33,176 nucleotides of DNA from Chryseobacterium sp. (lineage in GTDB: Bacteria; Bacteroidota; Bacteroidia; Flavobacteriales; Weeksellaceae), in the NCBI GenBank assembly GCA_015478785.1, contig JADMKO010000048.1, positions 1 to 33,176 on the forward strand. The letters are read 5' to 3'. The stretch's first letter is position 1. Every line of letters starts with the position of its first letter. Made by a program: the position numbers and the translations under genes. Below are positions 24,343-33,100 of this stretch, in pieces. Under the pieces are notes generated by a model that worked only from the letters and a program-made list of their open reading frames with translations, did no database searches and had not been told where the DNA came from.

Positions 24343-24416
24343 GGCGAGGTAGCTCAGATGGTTAGAGCGCAGGATTCATAACCCTGAGGTCACGGGTTCA
24401 ATTCCCGTCTTCGCTA
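24343..24416 (+). tRNA. tRNA-Met (anticodon CAT), probably elongator
   Basis: Cloverleaf of 74 bases: acceptor GGCGAGG with CTTCGCT (G-U pairs at 1-72 and 6-67), D arm GCTC...GAGC, anticodon loop TTCATAA with CAT, T arm ACGGG-TTCAATT-CCCGT and discriminator A. CCA is not encoded. The acceptor lacks the unpaired C1-A72 of initiators and the anticodon stem lacks three G-C pairs next to the loop, so an elongator tRNA-Met is favoured over the initiator; a lysidine-type tRNA-Ile2 cannot be fully excluded. The closing pair of the anticodon stem appears as A31-C39, a mismatch. Confidence 0.93.
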
Positions 24417-24424
24417 CTATACAG

Positions 24425-24459
24425 GACAAATGAAATTATTTTCGTTTGTCTTGTTTTTT
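24425..24459 (+). terminator. Intrinsic terminator after tRNA-Met
   Basis: GACAAATGAAA pairs with TTTCGTTTGTC (11 pairs, one mismatch-type T-G) around TTAT and is followed by TTGTTTTTT, nine bases beyond the tRNA end. Confidence 0.85.
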
Positions 24460-24633
24460 GTTCTTGGTTTATATTTCGGGACAGTACCTGCATTTGAAAT
24501 TAGAATATCTCTATCTTCTTAGAAAAGAACATTATTTTATCTGTCGGGTTTTTTTTATTTTCCTTCCTGAAAAAATTCTAAAAAAAAATAAACAATTGTT
24601 TAAATAAAATGCCTTCTAATTAAATTAAAATTG

Positions 24634-24732
24634 TATTTTTGTCCCGTTTGGAACGGTTATTCAAAACCGAATAAACATTAGTTTTTTTATCATTTGTGTT
24701 TTTAGAATCGTGAATTTTCACGATTCTTTTTT
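24634..24732 (+). ncRNA. Candidate small RNA with promoter box and terminator
   Basis: An exact -7 box TATTTTTG (24634-24641) is followed by about 80 bases that include a CGGTT/AACCG hairpin. The stretch ends in a 10-bp stem (24704-24713 with 24718-24727) and a T-run to 24732. The terminator overlaps the last codons of the minus-strand DUF3810 gene, so the RNA would be antisense to that mRNA's 3' end. No -33 element was found and the hairpin could instead be a plain terminator for unknown read-through. Confidence 0.35.
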
Positions 24733-25787
24733 GGCTCCGTTCTTTTGTAACGAATCAACAAATCGGTGAAATAAGAATAAGTTATGCTGCCCTCCTGCTG
24801 GTTACTTTTCAGAAAAAGATGATTGGTGAACCCAAAGAAAACTTCCAGCGCTCCCTGATGTTGTTCATAAAACTGCATTTCATAATCATGATCCCGTCGC
24901 ATTCCCGGACTGAAACTATTCAGGGTCTGTTTCACAAATTCCGGATCTTTCACCGCAAGACTTCTTAGCAAACTTTTCAGAGCAAACCATTCCACACTGT
25001 ACCGGAGCTCGGGAATTTCTGAATTTCTCCCCAAAAGATAACTGATAAAATTAGCCTCCTGTTCGCGGGCAAAACCCAGCTGATGTGCACTTTCATGAGC
25101 CATCACCGCTGGCAACTGGGAAGAAGGAATTCCCGGATTGTATTGTGCCTCCGCAGTGAACGGATTATAATATCCTGAAATCCCTGTGTAATTCATGATG
25201 AAACGGAATAAACTTGGCTTTATGGATTGTACATTATTGGCCTTTTTGTGAGAAGCAATTTCCGGAAGAAACTGTTGCTGTTTCAGAATTTCTTTTTTAA
25301 TAATGCCTGTATCATGAATGGTGAAAATTCCATTTTTATCTTCCTGAATCTGAGAGCGCGTCAGCCGGCATTTTTCCAGATATTCCAGCGTTAGTTTTTG
25401 TGCTTCAGTTTTTGTAGGATTTTGTGCAGAAAACCGATCGCTAAGCGGAGCCTGAAAATAAAGCATTCCCCAGAAAATCTGATAAAGAAAATAGAAAACA
25501 TTAAGCAACAGAAAGAAATTAAACGCTGCTTGCTTTCTCGTAGATTTTCGAAAAAGTTTAAAAAACAAAACCCCGAAAATAATTCCTGAAATGATATAGA
25601 ACACGTCTCCCATGGAAAAAGGAAGCCAGGCGAACAGGAACTGGTGAACTTCTTTTTGATTTTCAAAAAAAGATTCAAAGAAATGAACAGCAGGCGGAAA
25701 TTGGGAAAAGAAATAAAACAGCATCGCCTGCAGCAATAGCAACACTGCCCAAAACCACCACCGACGAAGATTTTTTTTATTACCCAT
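24702..25787 (-). CDS. DUF3810 membrane-anchored zincin metalloprotease-like protein
   Basis: Protein of 361 residues with three N-terminal membrane helices (about 11-28, 55-76, 85-108) and a large domain of DUF3810 type. The domain has a zincin active site H231-E-S-A-H235 followed by E244 at the spacing HExxH-x8-E, so it is probably an active zinc peptidase or a close derivative. Substrate unknown. Its start overlaps the end of the sugar permease gene by eight bases, implying coupled translation. The 3' end is shared with a plus-strand hairpin. Confidence 0.88.
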   Translation of the reverse strand: MGNKKNLRRWWFWAVLLLLQAMLFYFFSQFPPAVHFFESFFENQKEVHQFLFAWLPFSMGDVFYIISGIIFGVLFFKLFRKSTRKQAAFNFFLLLNVFYFLYQIFWGMLYFQAPLSDRFSAQNPTKTEAQKLTLEYLEKCRLTRSQIQEDKNGIFTIHDTGIIKKEILKQQQFLPEIASHKKANNVQSIKPSLFRFIMNYTGISGYYNPFTAEAQYNPGIPSSQLPAVMAHESAHQLGFAREQEANFISYLLGRNSEIPELRYSVEWFALKSLLRSLAVKDPEFVKQTLNSFSPGMRRDHDYEMQFYEQHQGALEVFFGFTNHLFLKSNQQEGSITYSYFTDLLIRYKRTEPKKNRENSRF

Positions 25788-27237
25788 TCTCAGGTTCTGA
25801 AAGAGAAATCCCTTGTTTTTTCAATATTCGGGGAGTAATAAACCCATAAAAAGCAAGATAAATAAAGCAAACTACGGGAATAACATAGGAAAAATGGGTA
25901 AAGGTGATTCCCAGAATTCCTTCGGGACGGGTTTGGTCAAAATCACAAATCCAGCCCTGAATCAGAGGAATCACGCCGCCACCTAAAATCATCATAATCA
26001 AAAACGAGGACGCTTTTCCGGTGTTTTTTCCTAATCCGGCAATGGCTAAATCGAAAATCGCAGGCCACATAATAGAACAGAACAATCCTCCGGAAATAAA
26101 GAAATATTGGGCAATTTGTTTGTCCGGATATACCAATCCCATCACCATCATCAACGCTCCGGAAATTCCGAAAATCATCAGTGTTTTTCCTGCATTTTTC
26201 CCACCGATAAAACTCATTAAAATAAAAAGCACAATCCAGATCGGATAAATATAAAATGCCGAAACATCTTTTCCACTTAGGCTATTGGCACCGATAATGA
26301 CACCAAAAGCAATAAACGGAACGATGAATTTCAGTAACAGATTCATGGTTTTAGACGTATTAAAAACATTGATTCCGCCATTCCACCGGCCAATCATCAG
26401 GCTTCCCCAATAAAGCGAAATGAACGGCGCAATGCTGTGTTCCATCACACCGCCGAAAGCTTCGGTCTGCAAGAGCGCGGGAAGGTTGCTCCCGATGCTC
26501 ACTTCTACACCAACATAAATAAAAATCGCCAGCATTCCCAATACCAACTGCGGATAACGGAAAAGCCGGAAACGCTCAGCAGGCTCGGATACGATATCTT
26601 CCGTCTTTTCGGGGTCTTCTATTTTGGAAAACATCAGAAAAAGTGCAACGAGAAGAAAAGCAGAACCGAGAATAATAAATGGAAGTTTTACATCTTCAAT
26701 ATTCAGTTCCGTCTGCTCGCTGCCGGTTCCGAAAAACACAATTCCAAATAAAATAGGGGCAATGGTAGTGCCTAACGAATTGATACCGCCTGCCAGGGTA
26801 AGCCGATGCGCACCTGTTTGTGGCGAACCCATTTTAATCGCCAACGGATTGGCTACAATCTGCTGAACAGAAAAGCCTAAGCCAACGGTGAAAAGCGCAA
26901 TCAGAAATACCCAAAAATTGTCCATCACTGCTGCGGGCACAAATAGAAATGCACCTGCTGCAGACAAAACCAGACCTGAGGCCAATGTTTTTTTGTACCC
27001 GAATTTCTGCAGCACATCACTCCGCATGGAAATCATGAAAAATATCGCCGATCCAACAAAGTAAGCAACATAAAATGCCCACTCTACAAGTTGCGCTTCA
27101 AATTGGGTAAGGGTAAAATTCTTCTTAAAAACCGGAATCAGCATTGAATTTCCGGCGGCGACAAATCCCCAAAAAAAGAAAATAATAATTAATGAACCGA
27201 ACTGCGACCATTTTGTCTGTCCTTGGTGATGTTCCAT
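25780..27237 (-). CDS. Sugar MFS transporter, FucP/FHS family
   Basis: Proton-coupled sugar permease of 485 residues with about twelve hydrophobic helices, similar to the fucose/glucose-galactose/N-acetylglucosamine permeases (FHS family). Visible family features are the N-terminal FFFWGFVAAGNSMLIPVFK, VQQIVANPLAI near residue 128 and LAGGINSLGTTIAPILFG near 150. The sugar transported cannot be fixed from motifs. A BadF-type kinase that may phosphorylate amino sugars lies 1.8 kb away on the other strand, which weakly favours an amino sugar. The gene overlaps the downstream DUF3810 gene by eight bases. Confidence 0.88.
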   Translation of the reverse strand: MEHHQGQTKWSQFGSLIIIFFFWGFVAAGNSMLIPVFKKNFTLTQFEAQLVEWAFYVAYFVGSAIFFMISMRSDVLQKFGYKKTLASGLVLSAAGAFLFVPAAVMDNFWVFLIALFTVGLGFSVQQIVANPLAIKMGSPQTGAHRLTLAGGINSLGTTIAPILFGIVFFGTGSEQTELNIEDVKLPFIILGSAFLLVALFLMFSKIEDPEKTEDIVSEPAERFRLFRYPQLVLGMLAIFIYVGVEVSIGSNLPALLQTEAFGGVMEHSIAPFISLYWGSLMIGRWNGGINVFNTSKTMNLLLKFIVPFIAFGVIIGANSLSGKDVSAFYIYPIWIVLFILMSFIGGKNAGKTLMIFGISGALMMVMGLVYPDKQIAQYFFISGGLFCSIMWPAIFDLAIAGLGKNTGKASSFLIMMILGGGVIPLIQGWICDFDQTRPEGILGITFTHFSYVIPVVCFIYLAFYGFITPRILKKQGISLSEPENG

Positions 27238-27278
27238 TGTTTTTTTTTAATAAAAACAAATATAATTAAATAATCTGC

Positions 27279-28010
27279 TTACTTCTCCGGCTCCAAGGTT
27301 TTTTTGATGAGGCTGTAGGAAACTGTTTTCATTTCGTTCACTTCTGTAGGATTCAAAATCCGGTTTTGATATACCCGAACAGTTCCGGGATGCCCTCTGC
27401 CATTATCAAAAGGAAACATTTCTTTCAGTCCTTTGAAGGCGTACACCACAATCGGAAAACCATGTTTCGCAGAAAGGATGAAAGCGCCGTCTTTAAATTC
27501 GCCCAGAACGATTTCAGGATCTTCCGGGACACCACCTTCCGGAAAAATCACAATATTTTGTCCGTGCCGCATTTTCTCAGCAGCTTTTCGGTACACATCC
27601 GCACGGCTTTTAGGACTTTTTCTGTCTACCAAGATGCAAATTCGACGGTAAAGAATACCGAAAACAGGGATTTTTGCCAATTCCGCTTTTCCGATAAAAC
27701 ACAGCGGATGATGTGGATGAAGAACCGACATCAGCAAAATGTCAATCGTAGAAGTATGATTGGCGATAAAAATATAATTCTGATCCGGATCCGGGCGTTT
27801 CCCGTTTTCCAGAATCAACCTGTAGCGAAATCCTGCTCCGTAAAAAAGGACAATACAAAATAGTCTGATAAAAATATAAGCGTATTTAAAATGCTTTTCT
27901 TTTATCGAGAGCAGCAGCACAGGAATTCCGAAAAGAAGGATCATGATGAAAGCAAGCAGCAAAAACCATCCCCGCCAAATATAATTCAAAACTCTTGTCA
28001 TAGGTTCCAA
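27279..28010 (-). CDS. Lysophospholipid acyltransferase family protein (PlsC-like)
   Basis: Membrane-associated acyltransferase, probably 1-acylglycerol-3-phosphate O-acyltransferase in phospholipid synthesis. The 243 residues have an N-terminal hydrophobic segment (about 14-36), the catalytic H85-x4-D90 motif (NHTSTID) and the glycerophosphate-binding FPEGG (156-160). An alternative start at the Met of MTRVLNY (28001) is equally plausible. It lies nine bases downstream of the GtrA gene. An ornithine-lipid acyltransferase role is an alternative in this group. Confidence 0.88.
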   Translation of the reverse strand: MEPMTRVLNYIWRGWFLLLAFIMILLFGIPVLLLSIKEKHFKYAYIFIRLFCIVLFYGAGFRYRLILENGKRPDPDQNYIFIANHTSTIDILLMSVLHPHHPLCFIGKAELAKIPVFGILYRRICILVDRKSPKSRADVYRKAAEKMRHGQNIVIFPEGGVPEDPEIVLGEFKDGAFILSAKHGFPIVVYAFKGLKEMFPFDNGRGHPGTVRVYQNRILNPTEVNEMKTVSYSLIKKTLEPEK

Positions 28011-28019
28011 AAATAGGGA

Positions 28020-28478
28020 TTATCCGTTGAAAATAATCCTCTTTTTCACGGAATAATTTAAAACGGCTACCAGAAGAATCGCTGAAATTTTACTGATCAT
28101 TTCGGGACTTAAGGTATAGAAAATAAGGTCAAAATTATCCTCGAATACAAAATTGTAAAATACTTGAAATAACGTCAAACTAACTAAAGTAGAGATAAAT
28201 GAGACCAGAATAAAATAAAAGAATTCCCTTTTTTTGGAATGCTTGCCTCGCTCAAAAACAAACCAGATGCTCAGGAAATAATTGCAAAAAATGCCCGCAG
28301 AAGTAGAAGAAATATTGCTCAGCGGATATCGTATTCCGTACAAATTATACTCCCAGCTGATCATCCGTGGAAACTGGACACTGAAAATTTTAAAGCTGCC
28401 GATTTCCACCAGCGCGCTCAGTGTGCCAGCCAGTAGAAAAAAAATAACCTGTTTTTTATTGCGCAGCAGTTTTATCAT
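28020..28478 (-). CDS. GtrA-family membrane protein
   Basis: Protein of 152 residues with four predicted membrane helices (about 10-30, 52-75, 85-108, 122-143), the layout of GtrA proteins, which are thought to flip polyprenyl-phosphate-linked sugars for cell-surface glycosylation. The G-T-L-S-A-L-V-E start of the first helix and NYFLSIWFVFERG segment fit the family. It shares a minus-strand operon with the acyltransferase (nine-base gap), pointing to cell-envelope work. Confidence 0.85.
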   Translation of the reverse strand: MIKLLRNKKQVIFFLLAGTLSALVEIGSFKIFSVQFPRMISWEYNLYGIRYPLSNISSTSAGIFCNYFLSIWFVFERGKHSKKREFFYFILVSFISTLVSLTLFQVFYNFVFEDNFDLIFYTLSPEMISKISAILLVAVLNYSVKKRIIFNG

Positions 28479-28688
28479 TTTTATTAATTGAGTGCAAATT
28501 TAAAATTAAATGTTAAAGGTTTTAATTTCTGTTAAATTTTTTTTCACATTAAAATATTAGTGTACTTTTAATCTTTCAATGAGCAAAGCACCTGATAATA
28601 TTTTCATTTTCAATGCATTCCGGAAATGTTCTTTTATCTTGAAAACCTTTTATTAAAGCCTTTTTTATACTGGAAACATCATCAAAAA

Positions 28689-28943
28689 ATGAATAAAAGA
28701 AATCCTTACCGAAAATTTCAGGCGCAACAAGACCAAATTCGCAACCTGGAAAAAACCAGCTCCCGCTTCAAGAGAGTTTACGACGAGTACGCGCTGATGT
28801 CCGAAGAACTCTGGAATCTTGAAACTGCTGAGGGAGAAGGCCTTCCCGACGACTTTATCAATTCTATTATGCTGCAGACTTCTTATCTGGAAGAAGAAAT
28901 TGAAGACTGGCTGAGCGCGCCTGTCTCAGATCAGGAAAAATAA
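28689..28943 (+). CDS. Small acidic protein, unknown function
   Basis: I do not recognise this family. From the ATG at 28689 it encodes 84 residues (MNKRNPYRKF...): a basic N-terminus, then a long, mostly helical and acidic part rich in Glu and Leu, with no cysteine, signal peptide or membrane segment. An in-frame ATG at 28626 would add 21 mostly hydrophobic and aromatic residues; I prefer the shorter form because codon use and composition change there, but this is not certain. It stands alone, divergent from the GtrA gene. Confidence 0.65.
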   Translation: MNKRNPYRKFQAQQDQIRNLEKTSSRFKRVYDEYALMSEELWNLETAEGEGLPDDFINSIMLQTSYLEEEIEDWLSAPVSDQEK

Positions 28944-28999
28944 TCCAAGTCAACAATCTGGGCAATGCATTTATTTTTACAAGCCGCTGCTTCTTGTTT

Positions 29000-29007
29000 T
29001 AATTTTG
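29000..29007 (+). promoter_or_regulatory. Putative -7 box before the BadF-type kinase gene (TAATTTTG)
   Basis: Exact TAnnTTTG match, 39 bases before the ATG at 29047; no clear -33 partner. Confidence 0.45.
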
Positions 29008-29046
29008 CCTATTTTAGCATTCTGTTTTTCAAAAAAATGTTGAAAT

Positions 29047-29904
29047 ATGATAGCCATTGTTGACGGCGGTTCTACCAAATGTGACTGGGTGATCCTGAAC
29101 GAAGCCGGGAGCACCGTCCTGAAAACTGAAACAACTGGATTCAATCCTAACATTATCAGGCCTGAACTCATTGTTCCGGAAATCAGCAAAAACAAACAGC
29201 TCGTTGCCGTAAAAGATAGCATGAAAAAAGTATTTTTCTATGGCTCCGGATGCGGTATTGCCGAAAACTGTGCGGTGGTGGAACAGGGATTACAGCATTT
29301 TTTCATCAACGCAGAAATTACTGTAAAAGAAGACCTTACAGCGGCCGCCTATGCTGCTTACAACGGAAAACCGGCCATCATCTGCATCCTGGGAACGGGA
29401 TCCAACTCCTGCTATTTCGACGGACATACCATCAGAAAAGAACTTCCTTCGCTGGGTTTTTTAATTGGCGATGAAGGCAGCGGAAGCGCCATCGGTAAGC
29501 ACCTGTTGCGAAGATATTTTATGAAAAAACTGCCGGAAGATTTGTATCATTCTTTTACGGAAACCTATCATCTCACCATTGAAGAAGCGTTGAAAAACAT
29601 GTATCACAACCCGAGAGCAAACGCTTATTTGGCCTCATTCAATACTTTTGTGGTGGAGCATAAAACGCATCCTTACTTCCAGAATATGGTTTTTGATGAA
29701 ATGAAAAACTTTCTGGAATATCACGTCTTACCTTACGAAGAAGCCAGTCAGTCTGAAATAAATTTCATCGGCTCCATTGCGTTTTTTTATGAAGATATCG
29801 TAAGAGCCGCCGCTGCAGAACTCAACCTGAATGTGGGCATAATGGTACAAAAGCCAATCGAAAGTCTGGTGCAGTATCACAAAAGATACCTTCTGGATTT
29901 CTGA
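29047..29904 (+). CDS. BadF/BadG/BcrA/BcrD-type sugar kinase (N-acetylglucosamine kinase-like)
   Basis: ASKHA-fold ATPase of 285 residues. The phosphate-1 motif is DGGSTKCDWVI (6-16), a second phosphate loop is LGTGSNSCYFDG (about 116-127), and the adenosine-side motif is GDEGSGSAIG (about 141-150). These features match the BadF family members that phosphorylate N-acetylglucosamine or N-acetylmuramic acid, so a role in amino-sugar or peptidoglycan recycling is likely; the radical-enzyme activators of this family have a cysteine-ligated iron-sulfur cluster that is not evident here. It precedes maeB by 180 bases. Confidence 0.87.
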   Translation: MIAIVDGGSTKCDWVILNEAGSTVLKTETTGFNPNIIRPELIVPEISKNKQLVAVKDSMKKVFFYGSGCGIAENCAVVEQGLQHFFINAEITVKEDLTAAAYAAYNGKPAIICILGTGSNSCYFDGHTIRKELPSLGFLIGDEGSGSAIGKHLLRRYFMKKLPEDLYHSFTETYHLTIEEALKNMYHNPRANAYLASFNTFVVEHKTHPYFQNMVFDEMKNFLEYHVLPYEEASQSEINFIGSIAFFYEDIVRAAAAELNLNVGIMVQKPIESLVQYHKRYLLDF

Positions 29905-30084
29905 GCACCTGCAGAGAGTCTGCATTTCAACAGAGCGTCTGAATTAATAAAGACGAAAAAACAGCAAATATTCATTGATCCATTGTATCAGTGTACCTAT
30001 CAAAACCCTAATTAATCCGGATTAAAGAGTACAGTAAACCACTGGCCCAAAAGGGATTCGGATTTAAAACTGAATAATAAAAAG
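29905..30084. other. Intergenic region before maeB with two palindromes
   Basis: No gene is seen. A TGCAGA-GAG-TCTGCA hairpin (29910-29924) follows the kinase stop but lacks a T-run. A perfect 14-base palindrome TTAATCCGGATTAA lies at 30012-30025, 60 bases before the maeB ATG, and could be an operator. No exact TAnnTTTG box was found. Confidence 0.5.
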
Positions 30085-32367
30085 ATGACAAGCAAAACCA
30101 ATAGAGACGAAAAAAACTTTCACCAAGCTGCCCTGGATTATCACCGGGCAGAACCGCGCGGGAAAATAGAAGTGATCCCATCCAAACCGCATTCTTCAGC
30201 GAGAGACCTTTCGCTGGCTTACTCGCCGGGGGTGGCTATTCCTTGTTTAGAAATACAGAAAGATCCCAAAACCGCTTACGAATATACCGGAAAGGGAAAT
30301 CTGGTGGCCGTTATTTCCAACGGAACGGCAGTTCTAGGCCTGGGAGATATTGGAGCAGAAGCTTCCAAACCGGTGATGGAAGGAAAAGGACTGCTCTTTA
30401 AAATCTTTGCCGATATTAATGTCTTTGATATTGAAATCAACGAAAAAGACCCCGATAAATTCATTGAAATCGTCAAAGGCATTGCCCCTACTTTTGGCGG
30501 CATCAATCTGGAAGACATCAAGGCGCCCGAAGCTTTTTATATAGAACAGCGACTGAAAGAAGAGCTCGACATTCCGCTGATGCACGACGATCAGCACGGA
30601 ACCGCCATTATTTCCGCAGCGGCACTCATCAACGCTTTGGAACTGGCAGGAAAGAAAATCGAGGAAATAAAAATGGTGGTGAACGGTGCCGGTGCTGCAG
30701 CTGTCGCCTGTACCAAACTGTATCTTGCTCTGGGTGTGAAAAAAGAAAACGTTCTGATGTGTGACAGCAAAGGAGTGATCAACCATAAAAGAGAAAACCT
30801 GACTCCCGAAAAGATCGCTTTCATTGCCCATACCGATAAAAATACGCTGGAAGATGCCATGAAAGGTGCGGATGTTTTTATTGGCCTCTCGAAAGGAAAT
30901 GTGATGACGCCTGAAATGCTGAATTCTATGTCCGAAAACCCGATTGTATTCGGACTTGCCAATCCGGATCCGGAAATTGATTACGATCTGGCGATAGAAA
31001 CCAGAAAAGACGTGATCATGGCAACAGGAAGAAGCGACTTTCCCAATCAGGTGAACAATGTATTGGGATTCCCGTATATTTTCCGCGGCGCTTTGGATGT
31101 TCAGGCAAGTACCATTAATGAAGAAATGAAACTGGCCGCCGTACAGGCCATCGCCAACTTGGCAAAAGAAGCCGTACCCGAAGCGGTGATTCTGGCGTAT
31201 AACCTGACATCACTGACTTTCGGAAGAGAATATTTCATCCCGAAACCTTTCGACAACCGGCTCATCACCCGTGTGTCCAGTGCGGTAGCTAAAGCTGCCA
31301 TCGACAGTGGGGTTGCCGGAAAACCGATTGAAAATTTCGAAGAATACGAAACTCAACTACTCGACAGGATGGGCAGAGACGAGAAACTGATCCGGATGAT
31401 GCAAAGCCGTGCCCGCGCCAATCCGAAAAGAGTTACGCTCAGCAATGCGGAAGAATACAACGTTTTGAAAGCTGCTCAGATTCTTTACGAAGAAGGTATT
31501 GCAAAACCGATCCTTTTAGGGGAAAAGAAATTCATTAAAGAACAGATGGAACGCTACGGAATTGAACTGGATGTTCCTATCGTAGATCCGATGGATGACG
31601 ACCAGGAAGACAACCGGAAAACCTACCGCGAGCTCCTTTGGAAACTGCGCCAAAGAAAAGGCGTTAATGAATATAAAGCCAAAAAGTTCGTCAGGCAGCG
31701 CGATTATTTCGGGCCGCTGATGTTGAGAAACGGCGATACCGATGCACTGATTCTGGGTTTTTCCAAAAACTACACTTCGGTGCTCAGGCCTTTGCTGGAA
31801 GTGATTGAGAAAGAACAGGGTGTAGACAAGATCGCTTCCATGATGATGATTCTTTCCGGGAAAAAACCCATCTTTTTTGCCGATACTTCTGTGAATGCCA
31901 ATCCCACCACCGAAGATCTGGTGAATATTGCAAGAATGTCAGAGATTACCGTGAAGAGTTTTGCCATAGAACCGCGCATTGCGATGCTGGCTTACGAAAA
32001 CTTTGCTGGCATTTCCGACACGTCCAAAAAAGTAGCCAGAGCAGTGAAAATTCTTCACGAGAAACATCCCAAAATGATTGTAGACGGCGAGATACAACCC
32101 GATTTTGCGATGAATACCGATCATTTGGCCGACTATCCGTTCTCGAAACTGGGGACACAGCCAGCGAATGTATTTGTATTTCCAAACCTTGAAAGTGCTA
32201 ATATTTCCTATAAAATCATTCGCGGAATGAAAGTAGCACAGGTGGTAGGCCCGATTCTCATGGGACTGAAACAGCCGGTACACGTTCTGCAAATGCGCTC
32301 CAGCGTGGAAGAAATTGTCAACCTCGCCACCATTGCCGTTTTGGATGCCCAACGGAGGGAACGTTAA
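30085..32367 (+). CDS. maeB: NADP-dependent malic enzyme with phosphotransacetylase-like C-terminal domain
   Basis: Oxidative decarboxylation of malate to pyruvate, making NADPH. The 760 residues are the typical MaeB fusion. The malic N-terminal domain (1-160) has the [11 protein letters not shown] motif. The nucleotide-binding domain (about 165-400) has the metal-binding DDQHGTA (about 167-173) and the Rossmann VVNGAGAAA (about 198-206). A phosphotransacetylase-like domain (about 430-760) follows; in characterised enzymes it senses acetyl-CoA and is not catalytic. No truncation is seen. It gives the cell pyruvate and NADPH from C4 acids, fitting growth on aromatic acids that end in succinyl-CoA and acetyl-CoA, although no direct link to the paa cluster is shown. 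Confidence 0.97.
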   Translation: MTSKTNRDEKNFHQAALDYHRAEPRGKIEVIPSKPHSSARDLSLAYSPGVAIPCLEIQKDPKTAYEYTGKGNLVAVISNGTAVLGLGDIGAEASKPVMEGKGLLFKIFADINVFDIEINEKDPDKFIEIVKGIAPTFGGINLEDIKAPEAFYIEQRLKEELDIPLMHDDQHGTAIISAAALINALELAGKKIEEIKMVVNGAGAAAVACTKLYLALGVKKENVLMCDSKGVINHKRENLTPEKIAFIAHTDKNTLEDAMKGADVFIGLSKGNVMTPEMLNSMSENPIVFGLANPDPEIDYDLAIETRKDVIMATGRSDFPNQVNNVLGFPYIFRGALDVQASTINEEMKLAAVQAIANLAKEAVPEAVILAYNLTSLTFGREYFIPKPFDNRLITRVSSAVAKAAIDSGVAGKPIENFEEYETQLLDRMGRDEKLIRMMQSRARANPKRVTLSNAEEYNVLKAAQILYEEGIAKPILLGEKKFIKEQMERYGIELDVPIVDPMDDDQEDNRKTYRELLWKLRQRKGVNEYKAKKFVRQRDYFGPLMLRNGDTDALILGFSKNYTSVLRPLLEVIEKEQGVDKIASMMMILSGKKPIFFADTSVNANPTTEDLVNIARMSEITVKSFAIEPRIAMLAYENFAGISDTSKKVARAVKILHEKHPKMIVDGEIQPDFAMNTDHLADYPFSKLGTQPANVFVFPNLESANISYKIIRGMKVAQVVGPILMGLKQPVHVLQMRSSVEEIVNLATIAVLDAQRRER

Positions 32368-32441
32368 AATAAAAGCACTGCCTCGCTTCAGCTTTAGCGT
32401 AAAAATAAACCGGGTAGTGCATAAAACCATACCATCCTATC

Positions 32442-32476
32442 AACCGGCCGGAGATTTCCGTCCGGTTTATTTTTTT
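32442..32476 (+). terminator. Intrinsic terminator downstream of maeB
   Basis: AACCGG-C-CGGA pairs with TCCG-T-CCGGTT around GATT, followed by TATTTTTTT. The 3' arm can instead pair with AAAAATAAACCGG at 32401-32413 (13 perfect pairs with 32462-32474), so two exclusive folds are possible. Confidence 0.85.
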
Positions 32477-32504
32477 CTATTTGTAGAGTGTATTAGTCTA
32501 GATG

Positions 32505-32524
32505 GTTATTTTAGGACGGGTCAT
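32505..32524 (-). repeat. End-like 20-bp repeat, inverted copy
   Basis: The minus strand reads ATGACCCGTCCTAAAATAAC, 19 of 20 bases identical to the two direct copies at 32872 and 33101. Confidence 0.85.
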
Positions 32525-32764
32525 CCTTTACAATAGCCTTAGATAGGCTGCGTACAGGAAGTAACGGTACAACTATGGTTGAACTACGGCTGAACCTTTG
32601 GAAACCTTTTGCTGATGGGCGTTTCGGGAGAAAGCTACTGACGGATTCGCAAGAAAAGCGAATGTACGAATTGCTCATTAGCTGATTGGTCTTGCTACGG
32701 TCGGAATACTGTCCGGATGTGAAGGAAGAATGTTGCTGATGAAAAAGGGTTTTGTTCGGTAGTT

Positions 32765-32824
32765 GTTCGGGTCTTGTTCGGTAAACCTTCGGTAAAACCC
32801 CCATTTTACCGAACACGACCCGAA
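32765..32824. repeat. Large inverted repeat built from GTTCGG units
   Basis: Bases 32766-32785 pair with 32805-32824 (19 of 20). Nested inside, TTCGGTAAAA (32788-32797) pairs perfectly with TTTTACCGAA (32804-32813), so alternative folds compete. Related GTTCGG units occur just upstream from 32754. Confidence 0.8.
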
Positions 32825-32871
32825 GGAGACCCGAACAGTATCCGAAGGATGACAGTATCTAAGTAGTCAAT

Positions 32872-32891
32872 ATGACCCGTCCTGAAATAAC
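32872..32891 (+). repeat. End-like 20-bp repeat, direct copy 1
   Basis: ATGACCCGTCCTGAAATAAC. Similarity to the copy at 33101 continues for about 12 further bases (nATACnnGTTAA). With the inverted copy at 32505 it brackets 387 bases. Confidence 0.85.
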
Positions 32892-33041
32892 GATACCAGT
32901 TAAGTTGAAAAAGCTGAAAGATTTGTGCAGTTGTCGCCAGCTAAACCTTCCAGAAAATAGGAGTTGTACACAATAACGAACCGAAGAGTGTCCCTAAAAC
33001 AGAGACTTTTATCACCTCAAAATTTCTACCTCCATACTTCA

Positions 33042-33085
33042 CCCGTACATACCCCGTAGTTACCCCGTATATACCCCGTAGTTAC
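33042..33085 (+). repeat. Four tandem 11-bp repeats, CCCGTAnnTAC
   Basis: Units CCCGTACATAC, CCCGTAGTTAC, CCCGTATATAC and CCCGTAGTTAC lie head to tail without gaps at 33042, 33053, 33064 and 33075. The period of one helix turn is like iterons or transposase/replication-protein binding arrays. There are no spacers, so this is not a CRISPR. Confidence 0.85.
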
Positions 33086-33100
33086 CTTATGGTTGATCGT

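Noticed and set aside
30334-30831. Minus-strand frames of 81-165 codons opposite maeB
   Set aside because: Antisense shadows of the conserved MaeB coding sequence, with no promoter or family signature.
32511-32816. Minus-strand open frame of 101 codons in the right-hand repeat region
   Set aside because: Ser/Arg-rich translation with no known motif, overlapping the repeats and hairpin; length is within chance for this base composition.
32500-32895. Target-site duplication flanking the 387-base bracketed segment
   Set aside because: Only a GAT trinucleotide is shared near both edges, too short and not exactly placed to count as a duplication.
33042-33085. CRISPR array
   Set aside because: The 11-bp repeats are contiguous with no spacers, and no cas gene is seen.
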